In this document: piece after piece, positions 54,421 to 63,436 of the stretch | Layout of the letters: each line of letters opens with the position of its first letter | Position numbering within the stretch: the stretch's first letter is position 1 | Origin: Akkermansia muciniphila | GTDB taxonomy: Bacteria; Verrucomicrobiota; Verrucomicrobiia; Verrucomicrobiales; Akkermansiaceae | Direction of reading: 5' to 3' | NCBI GenBank assembly: GCA_947624785.1 | Contig: CANQLV010000008.1 | Coordinates: 62,001 to 126,000, forward strand | Length of the DNA stretch: 64,000 nucleotides | Made by a program: the position numbers and the translations under genes | The notes under the pieces: generated by a model | Seen by the model: the letters and a program-made list of their open reading frames with translations, nothing else | What the model was told of the DNA's origin: nothing | Databases searched by the model: none

Positions 54421-54891
54421 ATGAAGAATATTCTGGTAGCCATTGATTTCTCCAACGCCACGGACGCCGTCATCCATCAGATCGGCAAACTGGCTTGTCC
54501 CAACGACAGCATCATCCATCTGCTCCACATTGTGGAACCCAGCATCTGTTATGAAGTCTCCGGCGTGCTGCCGGATGAAGTGCCCGTTCCCGTGATGGAC
54601 CAGACGGAGGAAAACGAAGTCATCTCCATCGCCAAAAACCATCTGCAAAAAACGGCGGAAAAACTCTCCCGTCTGACGGACGCCACCATCATCCAGTCTG
54701 TGGAAGACGAATTTGAAATCAGCGAGGCGGTCATCAACTATGCTGAAAAACACCACATTGACATGATCGTGGTGGGCAAGCACAACCACGGCTTCCTTTC
54801 CACCGTCTTTCTGGGCAGCGTAGCCAGCTCCGTCATGCGGAAGTCCCCCGTGCCCGTGCTGGTGGTTCCCGTTACCAAGGAAGAGCAGTAA
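54421..54891 (+). CDS. Universal stress protein (UspA family)
   Basis: 156 residues: NILVAIDFSNATDAVIHQIG start, DSIIHLLHIVEPSICYEV, and HHIDMIVVGKHNHGFLSTVF then LGSVASSVMRKSPVPVLVV. The ATP-binding loop is GKHNHG rather than the canonical G-x-x-G-x-x-G, and a small insertion of about 15 residues follows strand 2 (PDEVPVPVMDQTEEN). Single-domain cytoplasmic protein; nucleotide binding uncertain. Confidence 0.93.
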   Translation: MKNILVAIDFSNATDAVIHQIGKLACPNDSIIHLLHIVEPSICYEVSGVLPDEVPVPVMDQTEENEVISIAKNHLQKTAEKLSRLTDATIIQSVEDEFEISEAVINYAEKHHIDMIVVGKHNHGFLSTVFLGSVASSVMRKSPVPVLVVPVTKEEQ

Positions 54892-54924
54892 AAACCGCCA
54901 TCCGCACCAGTCCCGTCCCATTTC

Positions 54925-55728
54925 ATGATTACCATACTCTTTATAGGCGATGTGGTCGGCGAACCTGGCCGCACCGCCGTGAAGCACATGCTGCCGGAAC
55001 TCAAAAAGGAGCATGGGGCGGACTTCGTCATCGTCAACGGTGAAAACGCAGCCGCAGGGCGCGGCATTACGCCCCGTCTGGCGCAGGAACTGCTGCATGC
55101 GGGAGTGGACGTCATCACGACGGGAGACCACGTCTGGGACCAGGCGGAACTGGCTCCGTGGCTGGATTCCGAACCGCTCGTGCTGCGCCCCGTCAACTAC
55201 CCGCAGGGGACACCGGGACACGGAAGTGTGGTGGTGGAAACGCCCAGGGGAAAAATAGCCGTCATGCAGGTGCAGGGCCGCTCCTTCATCCAGCCGCCGC
55301 TTGAAAACCCCTTCCTCATCTCGGAAGCGGAAGCCAAAAGACTCAGGGAGGAAGAAGGCGTGCAGGTCATCTTTGTGGACATGCACGCGGAAACCACCAG
55401 TGAAAAAATCTCCACCGGCTATAATCTGGACGGCCTGGTCTCCGCCGTCATCGGAACGCACACCCATGTGCAGACGGCGGATGAAACCATTCTGGAACAC
55501 GGCACCGCCTACCTGACGGACGCCGGCATGTGCGGCCCCGCCGTCGGAGTGCTGGGCCGGGAACGGGAACCCATTATCCAACGCTTCCGCACCTCCATGC
55601 CGGCCAAATTCCCCGTGGCCAACTGGCCCGTGCGCCTCTGCGGAGCCGTCGTGCAGGTGGATGAAGCCACCGGAAGGGCCCTCAACATCGCCCGCATCAG
55701 CAGAATCGTGGAAAAACCGGCATCCTGA
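54925..55728 (+). CDS. ymdB: YmdB-type metallophosphoesterase
   Basis: 267 residues, TIGR00282/YmdB family of cyclic-nucleotide phosphodiesterases. First ligand FIGDVVGEPGRTAV, IVNGENAAAGRGITP, then TTGDHVWDQAELAPWL where the family's usual GNH reads GDH, IFVDMHAETTSEK and VIGTHTHVQTADE. The D for N at the bridging position is seen in part of the family. It starts an operon with the next three genes (gaps of 2 bases or ATGA overlaps). Confidence 0.92.
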   Translation: MITILFIGDVVGEPGRTAVKHMLPELKKEHGADFVIVNGENAAAGRGITPRLAQELLHAGVDVITTGDHVWDQAELAPWLDSEPLVLRPVNYPQGTPGHGSVVVETPRGKIAVMQVQGRSFIQPPLENPFLISEAEAKRLREEEGVQVIFVDMHAETTSEKISTGYNLDGLVSAVIGTHTHVQTADETILEHGTAYLTDAGMCGPAVGVLGREREPIIQRFRTSMPAKFPVANWPVRLCGAVVQVDEATGRALNIARISRIVEKPAS

Positions 55729-55730
55729 CC

Positions 55731-56324
55731 ATGCAGACTGTCACCGCCTTCCTCTTATCATGCCTGTTGACGGTGCTCTGCGGATGTTCCGGACACAACG
55801 GGAACGCCGTGAGGGACCATCAAAACATGGCCCACAAAGAAGGCTGGCATCGGCTTCCCGCATCCTGCTTCCTCACACCGGACGGACAGCCGGCGCTCCA
55901 GTACAGCCTGCTCCGGCAGCATCCCTCGCTCACCCTCACGGAAAAGCGGGGCAGACGGCAGCCCGTCACCCTCTCCTGGAACAACGGAAAACTGGCCGTA
56001 GCATGCAGAAACACGGCTGCCATCGCCATGCCCTCCTGCGGACGCGTGATCCTCTTTACCGTCCGGCGGGACGGCATCGTACGCTACCAGGATAAAAAAG
56101 ACGGCATCCCCCAGCAAAACGGGGGTGGATGGGACATGCTGATTGCAGTGCATGGAAACACCTGCCTCATCTGCTGGAACCGGGGCGCAGTCCTTCCCGC
56201 CTCCTGCCGCCCGGAACAAACGGCTTCCCCCCGCTACCACATCTTCAAGATGGAAAAACGGAAAGGCCCTCTGGCACCCGTCTTCTCCTTAATCCCCCAC
56301 TTCGGTTCAAACACGCAGCCATGA
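55731..56324 (+). CDS. Putative lipoprotein of unknown function
   Basis: 197 residues. Lipobox LCGC after a hydrophobic signal (MQTVTAFLLSCLLTVLCGCS). Cysteine-containing soluble body (SWNNGKLAVACRNTAAIAMP, NTCLICWNRGAVLPASC). No family recognised. Starts two bases after ymdB; its end overlaps tcdA by ATGA. Confidence 0.7.
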   Translation: MQTVTAFLLSCLLTVLCGCSGHNGNAVRDHQNMAHKEGWHRLPASCFLTPDGQPALQYSLLRQHPSLTLTEKRGRRQPVTLSWNNGKLAVACRNTAAIAMPSCGRVILFTVRRDGIVRYQDKKDGIPQQNGGGWDMLIAVHGNTCLICWNRGAVLPASCRPEQTASPRYHIFKMEKRKGPLAPVFSLIPHFGSNTQP

Positions 56325-57115
56325 ACTATGAAGCCAGATTCGGCGGCATAGGCCGCCTGTATGGAAGGAGCGGGCTGGACATCCTCAGGAACTCCCGCAT
56401 GGCCGTCGTCGGCATTGGCGGCGTGGGTTCCTGGGCGGCGGAAGCCCTGGCGCGGTCGGGCGTCGGCGCCATCATCCTGATGGACCTGGACGACCTCTGC
56501 ATCACCAACACCAACCGGCAAATCCACGCTCTGGAAACCACGATCGGCCAATCCAAGACGGAAGCCATGGCCGCGCGCCTCCGGCAAATCAACCCGGAGG
56601 CGGAAATCATTGCCATCAACAGCTTCTATACGGCCTCCAACGCGGAAAAACTGCTGGACGCGAAACCGGACGTCATCATTGACGCCATTGACTCCCTAGT
56701 TCCCAAGGCCCATCTTATCGCCTCCTGCTACCGCAGCAAACAGCCGCTGGTGACTTGCGGCGGCGCGGGAGGACGCATCAACCCCGCCAAAATAGAAATA
56801 GGCGACCTCTCCCGCACCAAGGGAGACCCCCTGCTCTCCAGCCTGCGCTACAAGCTCAAAAAAGACTACGGCCTCCCGCTGGGGGAAAAAGCCCGCAAAC
56901 TGAAAATCCCCTGCGTCTTCTCCCAGGAAACGCCTGTCTACCCCACCTGTAACGGAGAAACCTCCTGCACGCGTGACCCGGAATTTCAGGGAAAAACGGG
57001 CTGTGACGCCGGATTCGGCTCCATCACCCACATCACGGGCACCTTCGGCTTCTTTGCGGCTTCCGCCGCCATTCAAACGCTCTTAAACAAGAAAAAAACA
57101 CTATCACAGCCATGA
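56321..57115 (+). CDS. tcdA: tRNA threonylcarbamoyladenosine dehydratase
   Basis: 264 residues of the E1-like ThiF family. ATP-binding MAVVGIGGVGSWAAEALARS, the DLDD...CITNTNRQIHAL stretch and the catalytic-type cysteine region VTCGGAGGRINPAKIEIGDL, with SITHITGTFGFFAASAAI at the end. It cyclises t6A37 to ct6A in tRNAs reading ANN codons. ATG 56321 (MNYEARFGGIGRLYG) is chosen because it overlaps the preceding stop and matches the family; the frame is open upstream inside the lipoprotein gene. Confidence 0.93.
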   Translation: MNYEARFGGIGRLYGRSGLDILRNSRMAVVGIGGVGSWAAEALARSGVGAIILMDLDDLCITNTNRQIHALETTIGQSKTEAMAARLRQINPEAEIIAINSFYTASNAEKLLDAKPDVIIDAIDSLVPKAHLIASCYRSKQPLVTCGGAGGRINPAKIEIGDLSRTKGDPLLSSLRYKLKKDYGLPLGEKARKLKIPCVFSQETPVYPTCNGETSCTRDPEFQGKTGCDAGFGSITHITGTFGFFAASAAIQTLLNKKKTLSQP

Positions 57116-57627
57116 ACAAACTCCTGCTTCCCCTGCTGGGGGCCGTCCTCCTTCCCACATTGACCCAGTGCAACTCCCTGGAAAAAGACATCGCCGGCAT
57201 CAACGCCCGCAATGCGGAAATCGCCCGCGAACCCAGGGGCAACTACTTCGTCGGCCGCCGCTACCATGTGCCGGCAACGCGTTTCTGGGGGTACTTGCGC
57301 CAGCCGGGCCAGACCTGGAGAACGGCCCAGCTCGTCATCATGGATGAAAGCTCCTGTCGGACCCCGGACCGCCTGCCGGAATACGCCGGTAGCCCGCGCT
57401 ACGCCTATGACAACAACTATGAATACAGGGTGTACGGCAAATACACGGGCAAATACGGTTACGAGCCCAACTCCAACCTGAGGCTGCCCATCTTCAAGCC
57501 GACCAGGTTTGAAGCGGTCAGCACCGATCCCGGCTGGCTCTTCAAACCCTCGGAAAAATATGACACCAAGGCCGTCACCCTGCGCCCGGCCATCATGCCC
57601 GTGGCTGCCTCCCTCCCGGTCCGCTAA
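57112..57627 (+). CDS. Putative lipoprotein of unknown function
   Basis: 171 residues. Signal MNKLLLPLLGAVLLPTLTQC with lipobox L-T-Q-C, a short helix, then a Tyr/Arg/Pro-rich beta body (GNYFVGRRYHVPATRFWGYL, YEYRVYGKYTGKYGYEP). No family recognised. Last gene of the ymdB operon, overlapping tcdA by ATGA. Confidence 0.75.
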   Translation: MNKLLLPLLGAVLLPTLTQCNSLEKDIAGINARNAEIAREPRGNYFVGRRYHVPATRFWGYLRQPGQTWRTAQLVIMDESSCRTPDRLPEYAGSPRYAYDNNYEYRVYGKYTGKYGYEPNSNLRLPIFKPTRFEAVSTDPGWLFKPSEKYDTKAVTLRPAIMPVAASLPVR

Positions 57628-57679
57628 GAAAATCCCCCTTCAAAAAACGGAATCGGAAGGATAAAAAAGAAGAAAAAGC

Positions 57680-57708
57680 TTGATATCTTCGTTCCCCTGC
57701 GCTAAAAA
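57680..57708 (+). promoter_or_regulatory. Promoter of tRNA-Leu
   Basis: TTGATA (57680-57685), 17-base spacer, TAAAAA (57703-57708). Confidence 0.6.
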
Positions 57709-57730
57709 CTCCCCGCCTTAAGGCACCCAT

Positions 57731-57816
<86 letters not shown>

Positions 57817-57821
57817 ACAAT

Positions 57822-57857
57822 AACCCTCTTTAAGTGAACAACTTGAAGAGGGTTTCT
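57822..57857 (+). terminator. Terminator after tRNA-Leu
   Basis: AACCCTCTT / AAGAGGGTT with further TAAGT-ACTTG pairing inside, then TCTTGTTT. Confidence 0.75.
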
Positions 57858-58057
57858 TGTTTCCAGGGGGAGAGAAGTCGGAAATCTTGTTTTTTGACGA
57901 ACTGGGGGACATTCAGGGGACGTCCTTGTTGTCAAAAAGCATTGTCAAATAAGAAGAAAATGCTCTTTCTTCCAGATAGAGGTCTACATTAATTTGAAGT
58001 TGTCTACAATGCAATGACGAAGAGCCCAATTTTTGGATTACCGGGGATATTCAATGA

Positions 58058-58276
58058 CCTTTACTCTATGTACTCACATCGTACGTAGATCTCTCGACAC
58101 ATGACATTCCCCGGGTATCCATGTGGCTTGGACACTCGGGAACCAACATGACGGAGAAGCACTACCGGGAAGGCATTCGTGCAGTTGAAGGCGAAGCATG
58201 GTTCAATGTGTTGCCGGGGAAACAGGTCATTAACCTGTTGTTTTTGTTGACGTCTTTTTCCGGATGTAATAATTGA
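58058..58276 (+). pseudogene. Decayed tyrosine recombinase (integrase) C-terminus
   Basis: The frame to TGA 58274-58276 reads DIPRVSMWLGHSGTNMTEKH then YREGIRAVEGEAWFNVLPG: box II of tyrosine recombinases with LGHS and the nucleophile tyrosine in EKHY. Just upstream the match continues in another frame (LCTHIVRRSLDT), so at least one frameshift separates the halves, and nothing of the N-terminal domain or of the first catalytic arginine remains intact. It is a dead integrase fragment 240 bases from tRNA-Leu, pointing to past integration there. A hairpin AACAGGT-CATTA-ACCTGTT plus TTTTT lies inside its end (58221-58245). Confidence 0.75.
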
Positions 58277-58652
58277 TTTCTGTTGTCTGTCAGTCGCTAT
58301 TGGGCGCAGGACTTCTTGACGCTCTCAAGCGTTTCATTGGGTTTTCTATTAACCCGGAACGTACAAGGAATGGTGGTCTAGCTCCTCATAACCGTTCTTT
58401 GAGTTCCATCCCCAGCGAGTTCGCCGGGATTACACGACAGGGGCATCTTTCATATTACTTAATTAGGTTAATTGTCCTGCTTTCATGATGGAGGCAGGCA
58501 CTCCGGCATAGCCGGGAAAGGGCTTTCTGAGCCTCACCACACTTGAATGGGAGATCCAAACGAGATTTCTTAACTTTAACACGTCTTCAGAAATCGGAGC
58601 AACTGAAGTCACCATTTTACTACCGAAGCTTGCTCCAGCTTCACGAACAACA

Positions 58653-60220
58653 ATGACACACCCCTCTATAGATATTACTGTAGGTGATCCATACCAAAAT
58701 ACATCCTTCTTGCCCCTTTCCCATGAACAAGCCGTTCGAGAATTGGCCAAAAATACCTTCACATTAAACGGTATAACCTCTCTCCCCAGAATCACTGTGG
58801 ACAAGATGGTTTTTTCTGCTACTTACACATTACAAATCAACAATGTATTTTCGACCAATCAAGATAAAGAGACTATCTTCAAGCATTTAGCCGAGACGCT
58901 GAGTAGCTCGACCAACTGGGAGGAAAATACGCCCTATCCCAGGGGACTAATATACGGGGATACTCCGACATTAAGGAAAAAGAAGAAGCATCGCCAAAAC
59001 CACGTTTTGGTGAAACACGTATCAGGAAAATTGGTTACAAGGTACATCCAAGAAAAGATTATCAGCCCTATTCCTACACAGGGCACTTCCCGAGTATATT
59101 TTCCGTTGTTTCACCAGCAACTCTGGCGGAACCCAAGAAAGCTGATGTATTACCTAAACAGCTTCATCTCCCTGCGGAAGATGAGAAAAGCTTCGATCAA
59201 GACCATTACTTATTCCTATATGAATATTTGGATAAAGACGGAACTGTTGTACACTACGAGCTGAAGTGGATAGTCAATATATTCTGTAACCCGCAAAGGG
59301 CTCTATATCATCACCCTATGCTTTCGACAGAATGGGGGAATACGCCAGAGGGAGTAATACGTTCGTTCTACAGGAATCCTGAAATCAAAGCTGACAAAGA
59401 CAACATCATTTCCGAAGACATGAGTCAGGATACCTTTATCCTAGGGATGAAGAACACATGCACTGGAGTATTGCGAATTGCCCACGAATCTTTGGTTCAT
59501 GCCGTTAATGAAACTCGGATGAAGGAATTCATGCGTAATGGCTATTTACCTTGGGAGAACTCTTTGTCTAGCGGTGAAATCAAGCTCGTTGAGACAGACT
59601 GGGTATTTCCTTGCCATGATGCACCTTGCTTGTTTTCTTCTTTATACAAAACACTCAAGTTAGCTATACCAAAGATATGGCTTAGGGACTATGCAATACA
59701 TCCTGAATTAGCTGGAGAAAATCCCGGTGCTGTAGAACATAGAGGAAACTCTATCGTTGCATACCTTCGAAGGGGAGTAGAGCTATCTATTTACGCAGAA
59801 GGCTTGAATATGATTCGTGCAGAGGTTCGACAAAAAGGAAAAACAGGCTTTAATGCGTACAGGATAGACGGATGTTCTATGGCAACATATGTCAATCCGC
59901 CTGTTTTTGAAGCACTCATGGAAAGAGTTTTTCTGGCAATGAGGTCAGCACATCAGGCATTGAGCAAGGTAATAGAAAATATCCCTGCTTTTGAATTTAA
60001 GGACCCACAAGAAGACCCTAGTGGATTCATCGCTTGGATGTGGCAAATTGAGCCCAGAGAAAAGCATCAAGAAACCGTGCAGGAAATTATCAAATGGTCC
60101 ATATCTGGATGTGACCTTCATACCAGCAATCTGTCGAAGAAGGCCCAAAATTTATTACGTCGCCTCGCTGCTAAAAAGCACTTCATAGCTAGATCAAAAA
60201 CATTCTATCCTCTCTTCTAA
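58653..60220 (+). pseudogene. Long gene of unknown function split by a -1 frameshift
   Basis: The first frame (from ATG 58653) reads about 105-110 sensible residues; then good protein text continues in the -1 frame, open from 58907, well before the ATG of the downstream ORF (59228): SPKPRFGETRIRKIGYKVHP, RKDYQPYSYTGHFPSIFSVV and on to the stop at 60220. Joined, it would be about 520 residues. The shift falls near GGAAAAAG (58975-58982). The C-terminal part has VAYLRRGVELSIYAEGLNMI then RAEVRQKGKTGFN, faintly like phage or plasmid replication initiators. Strongly AT-rich relative to the core. Could be a true pseudogene, a programmed frameshift or a sequencing error. Confidence 0.55.
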
Positions 60221-60333
60221 TCCTAAGATCAATAACGATGTACGCACTGCCACTGAACCGATGGAGAGGCGGCTCGCTGCGCCCGGAATAGGCTGGATTC
60301 ACAAGCCCAGTCAATTCGTCTTCGGAAGGACCT

Positions 60334-60363
60334 TTGTATTTCTAAATATGCAGCATATATAAT
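60334..60363 (+). promoter_or_regulatory. Promoter of hipBA
   Basis: TTGTAT (60334-60339), 18-base spacer, perfect TATAAT (60358-60363), 44 bases before the hipB ATG. Confidence 0.65.
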
Positions 60364-60400
60364 ACATATATCTTGTTTTTGTTTCTTATATGATACATAT
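60359..60400 (+). promoter_or_regulatory. Candidate HipB operator pair
   Basis: Two direct repeats, ATAATACATAT (60359-60369, overlapping the -10 box) and ATGATACATAT (60390-60400), with start-to-start distance of 31 bases, about three helical turns. Position fits autorepression by the HipB-type antitoxin. Confidence 0.45.
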
Positions 60401-60407
60401 TTTCTTC

Positions 60408-60728
60408 ATGAAAACCACATCCCCATTGCCGGGACCCGTGAAAGCGGCGCTCAAGAAATTGGGGGCGGACATCAGCGATGCCCGTAAGAGGCGGCGTATC
60501 CCTACGACACTGATGGCTGAACGGGCATTCATTTCTCGGGCAACTCTGGGACGACTTGAAAAAGGTGACCCCAGCGTATCCCTGGGCAACTATGCCGCCG
60601 TCCTGTTCGTCCTGGGGCTGACCGACCGTCTCAAAAACCTTGTCGATGCCAATAATGATCCCGTAGGCAGGACTCTTGAAGAAGAACGCTTGCCCAAACG
60701 CATCCACCGTCCCAAATCCCATGAATGA
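60408..60728 (+). CDS. hipB: HipB-like antitoxin, Xre-family HTH
   Basis: 106 residues. HTH about 21-80: LGADISDARKRRRIPTTLMA, ERAFISRATLGRLEKGDPSV, SLGNYAAVLFVLGL. It overlaps hipA by eight bases, the standard antitoxin-first order. Probably represses its own promoter through the repeats upstream. An in-frame ATG at 60390 lies inside the putative second operator and is less likely. Confidence 0.88.
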   Translation: MKTTSPLPGPVKAALKKLGADISDARKRRRIPTTLMAERAFISRATLGRLEKGDPSVSLGNYAAVLFVLGLTDRLKNLVDANNDPVGRTLEEERLPKRIHRPKSHE

Positions 60729-61983
60729 CACTCCCATCGACGTCTTCATTGACCTGCCTTCCTCCCCGGGGCCAGTACAAGCAGGCAGGCTGTGGTCGCA
60801 CTTTCGCAAGGGCCGGGAATCAGCCTCCTTCGAATACAACAAGGAATGGCTCGCAAATCCGTACAGATTTGCGCTGGAACCACTCCTGCCTCTGGCTGAC
60901 GGTACCTTTCATACCACTCCCGGGCAAGGCGTATTCGGAGCGATTGGCGATTCCACCCCTGACAGGTGGGGGCGCGTTCTGATGCGGCGGGCTGAGCTGG
61001 CACGAGCGCGAGCAGCCAATGAAAGTCCGCATACGCTCTCCGAACTGGACTATCTGCTCATGGTGAACGACGAGGCTAGACAGGGAGCGCTGCGCTTTTC
61101 ACAGGATGGTGGAAAATCGTTCTGCGCCCCTCCGGGTACGACGCCGATTCCTCCTCTGGTCAATCTGTCTCGTCTGCTGCATGCCGCCGATCACTTCTGC
61201 CGGGACGATGAAAACGCCGAAGACTTGCGGTTGCTCCTCGCTCCCGGCTCTTCCCTGGGGGGAGCTCGACCCAAAGCATCAGTCAAAGATAAGTCCGGTC
61301 AGCTTTGTATCGCCAAGTTCCCTCGGCATGATGATGAATACAACATCGTTGCATGGGAAGCCGTCGCCTTGACTCTGGCATTCAAAGCCGGGCTTCAAGT
61401 CCCGCGTTTCGAACTGGAAACAATAACTGACAAGGATGTTCTGATCGTCTGGCGCTTCGACCGCACACAGGAACGGCGAAGAATCCCCTACCTGTCGGCC
61501 ATGAGCATGCTGGGAGCCCGGGATAACGAACAGCACAGTTACCTCGAAATCGTGGATGCTATCCGCCAGTACGGCGCTACGCCCAGGCAAGACTTGCGCC
61601 AGCTATGGCAGCGAATCGCCTTCAGCGTCATGATTTCCAACACGGATGACCATCTTCGGAATCACGGGTTCCTTCAGGCCGGGGGAACAGGCTGGTCTCT
61701 ATCGCCACTGTTCGACGTGAACCCGACTCCCGTGGATATACGCCCCCGTTACCTCAACACAGCCATCAACTGGGAAGATACGTCAGCATCCCTGGATGTC
61801 CTTCGCAGTATCGCTCCTGAATGCGGGATCAAGTCCTCTGAAACGAATGATCTCTTGAAACCGATTGCCCGGGCAGTCAGTCAGTGGCGTCAGGTGGCAG
61901 AATCATTCGGTATCAGCAGACAGGAACAGGATCGCATGGCCTCTGCCTTTGAACATGGAGATGGGTATTCAGGAGTATCGTGA
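60721..61983 (+). CDS. hipA: HipA-like serine/threonine kinase toxin
   Basis: 420 residues, close to E. coli HipA (440). N-lobe ending GVFGAIGDSTPDRWGRVLMR, Gly-rich phosphate-binding loop LAPGSSLGGARPKASVKDKS, LCIAKFPRHDDEYN with the ATP lysine, and catalytic FSVMISNTDDHLRNHGFL with the metal-binding LFDVNPTP. All key residues look intact, so it is likely active; the known substrate of the family is glutamyl-tRNA synthetase. ATG 60721 (MNDTPIDVFIDLP) is used. Confidence 0.93.
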   Translation: MNDTPIDVFIDLPSSPGPVQAGRLWSHFRKGRESASFEYNKEWLANPYRFALEPLLPLADGTFHTTPGQGVFGAIGDSTPDRWGRVLMRRAELARARAANESPHTLSELDYLLMVNDEARQGALRFSQDGGKSFCAPPGTTPIPPLVNLSRLLHAADHFCRDDENAEDLRLLLAPGSSLGGARPKASVKDKSGQLCIAKFPRHDDEYNIVAWEAVALTLAFKAGLQVPRFELETITDKDVLIVWRFDRTQERRRIPYLSAMSMLGARDNEQHSYLEIVDAIRQYGATPRQDLRQLWQRIAFSVMISNTDDHLRNHGFLQAGGTGWSLSPLFDVNPTPVDIRPRYLNTAINWEDTSASLDVLRSIAPECGIKSSETNDLLKPIARAVSQWRQVAESFGISRQEQDRMASAFEHGDGYSGVS

Positions 61984-62515
61984 TGAAACTTATACACGTA
62001 CAAGAGAATCGAGATCAGAGGCAACTTTGCAAACCCGGCGAGGATGGTCCCAGGATGCCCGAGAACGGGCTTCCGTGTGTTTAGAGCCCTGAAGGTCATC
62101 CCGGTAGTCAAGCGGCCTTTCTGGAGTATTCTAAAGTTAAAAACAATCAGAGTTTCCGGAGTGGTGTTCTCCGGGAGCTGCGAGAGAATGCTGCAAATGG
62201 TCGAAATTATTCCGCCGAAGGGGGATTTATTCCTTTTCGTTATCGGCGACGCACTTCTTCTTTAGAAGAAGTGCGTGAGGAAAATTTGCCTGTGCGGTTT
62301 TATTCCGGGAGGAATGTTTCGCATGCGTACTCTTTTGAAGACGTTGCCGCACCCCGAAAAATCCCAATAACTCAAAAATAAACAACATCCTAATCATAAA
62401 GCATTCACGCAGAATGCTCCTCATTAGCCTGTTACGCTTTTGTGAAATTTGCGTTACGCTTACCCCTGTTTTAGTACGGGATTTTATAGCAAACCGTAAC
62501 GCAGAGCGTAACGCC
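61984..62515. other. Intergenic region after hipBA
   Basis: No intact gene I can support in about 530 bases. Contains short hairpins (GCCCGAGAACGGGC near 62057) and the GTTACGC repeat cluster. Confidence 0.4.
62431..62514. repeat. GTTACGC repeat cluster with 10-bp inverted repeat
   Basis: GTTACGC at 62431-62437 and 62453-62459, and the reverse forms around 62495-62502 and 62506-62512. GCGTTACGCT (62451-62460) is the perfect reverse complement of AGCGTAACGC (62505-62514), 44 bases apart. Looks like protein-binding sites (iteron- or operator-like) or part of an attachment region. Confidence 0.55.
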
Positions 62516-62734
62516 CTATGATAGTCTAGGCGGCTCATACAGCCCTGCTTTTCGAAACTGCTTGATCATCTCCTTGTCTTGGTACTCGCTGATCCACTCA
62601 GGGATAGCGGCTTTAACCGCCTCTGGAGTATACACCTTGCACTTGTACCTGTGCTTATCCCTACTGGGAGAGAACATGTACTTGCAGAAGTAGCCCCAGA
62701 CATATCCCGGCTCTACATTACCCTCAATACGTAT
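62516..62734 (-). pseudogene. C-terminal remnant of an unidentified gene
   Basis: The minus-strand frame ending at TAG 62516-62518 reads EPGYVWGYFCKYMFSPSRDK then HRYKCKVYTPEAVKAAIPEW and ISEYQDKEMIKQFRKAGLYE; it is closed upstream by TGA with no start codon. Clearly protein-like, so probably the surviving end of a mobile-element gene. Family unknown. Confidence 0.5.
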
Positions 62735-62825
62735 TCATCATTTGGGGCTGGAAACTGGAATCTCCGTCTAGCAGTTAAAAAACAGCTCACCTTCATGATG
62801 AAGAAGAACTGCTGAATGGACTGGT

Positions 62826-62957
62826 TCATTGACATTTGCCTTCCAATGCCCTGACAATAGCCTGGGCTCCGCGCTTGTACACGGTTACGGCCAATAGTTC
62901 TCCGTCGCGAAAGACGGCCCAGAAGCGGGTGCCCTTGTACTTCTCAATCGTCAGCAT
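62826..62957 (-). CDS. 43-residue protein of unknown function
   Basis: MLTIEKYKGTRFWAVFRDGE then LLAVTVYKRGAQAIVRALEG, ending in KCQ. The pattern 'IEKYxGxRxWAVxxDGEL..VTVYKxGA..VVRxL' is a compact alpha/beta fold I have seen as a small cargo protein of Bacteroides/Verrucomicrobia mobile DNA; this recollection is not verified. It overlaps the end of the upstream gene (62944-63348) by 14 bases, which supports translation. Confidence 0.65.
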   Translation of the reverse strand: MLTIEKYKGTRFWAVFRDGELLAVTVYKRGAQAIVRALEGKCQ

Positions 62958-63348
62958 CAGGCAAGACCTCCTTTCCGGGATGAGGGCCGGACTCGAGCAG
63001 ATGTCTTAGTACGGCACCAATATTGGCTTCGTACATGTCCCTTGTATGTTTATTACAGGCGACGGCATACAGGCACCGTGCATCAAGGATGTCGATGCTT
63101 TCACCACAGAGCCGGATACAGCTTTCCAGGACATCCAGTTCCGTCTCCGGAATCGGCGAATCCAGCGGGATACTTTCGTCTTCGTCCAGTAATTCCTGTT
63201 GTCCTTCCGTCAATTCCGGGAGGTTCACCAGAGCCGTCATGGACGGGCCGTGAATCGTCAGTTTGCTTAATCTCAGTGAGGGATCATGCTGATACCTGCC
63301 GTAAAGCGACACGGCCTTCTCGATCCGGGTCAATAGTTCCATGTACAC
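62944..63348 (-). CDS. 134-residue protein of unknown function
   Basis: Mostly helical and acidic (ELTEGQQELLDEDESIPLDS, TELDVLESCIRLCGESIDIL), three cysteines, charged C-terminus. No signal peptide or membrane segment. Unrecognised. Overlaps neighbours at both ends in a run of small minus-strand genes, so an accessory operon of the mobile element is likely. Confidence 0.6.
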   Translation of the reverse strand: MYMELLTRIEKAVSLYGRYQHDPSLRLSKLTIHGPSMTALVNLPELTEGQQELLDEDESIPLDSPIPETELDVLESCIRLCGESIDILDARCLYAVACNKHTRDMYEANIGAVLRHLLESGPHPGKEVLPDADD

Positions 63349-63413
63349 ATAGGGGCGTCCGTATCATATCCGCTCGTGGAACGCAGTTGCGCGATAATGG
63401 GAATCGTCTTCAT
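63330..63413 (-). CDS. 27-residue small ORF
   Basis: MKTIPIIAQLRSTSGYDTDA and then PMCTWNY. AGGAAGAG lies nine bases before the ATG, a good Shine-Dalgarno, and it overlaps the start of the next gene by 19 bases. Possibly a leader or coupling peptide. Confidence 0.35.
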   Translation of the reverse strand: MKTIPIIAQLRSTSGYDTDAPMCTWNY

Positions 63414-63436
63414 GTCTCGTTCTCTTCCTGTCGGGG

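Noticed and set aside
58463..58804. Minus-strand frame of 113 codons ending in a short HTH-looking stretch (SEDVLKLRNLVWISHSSVVR)
   Set aside because: It overlaps the start of the plus-strand frame at 58653, which has the better amino acid composition and continues into a long gene. I kept the plus strand, but a small regulator from the internal ATG cannot be excluded.
62227..62538. Minus-strand frame of 103 codons
   Set aside because: Basic, low-complexity text spanning the GTTACGC repeats and overlapping a better remnant frame; likely non-coding.
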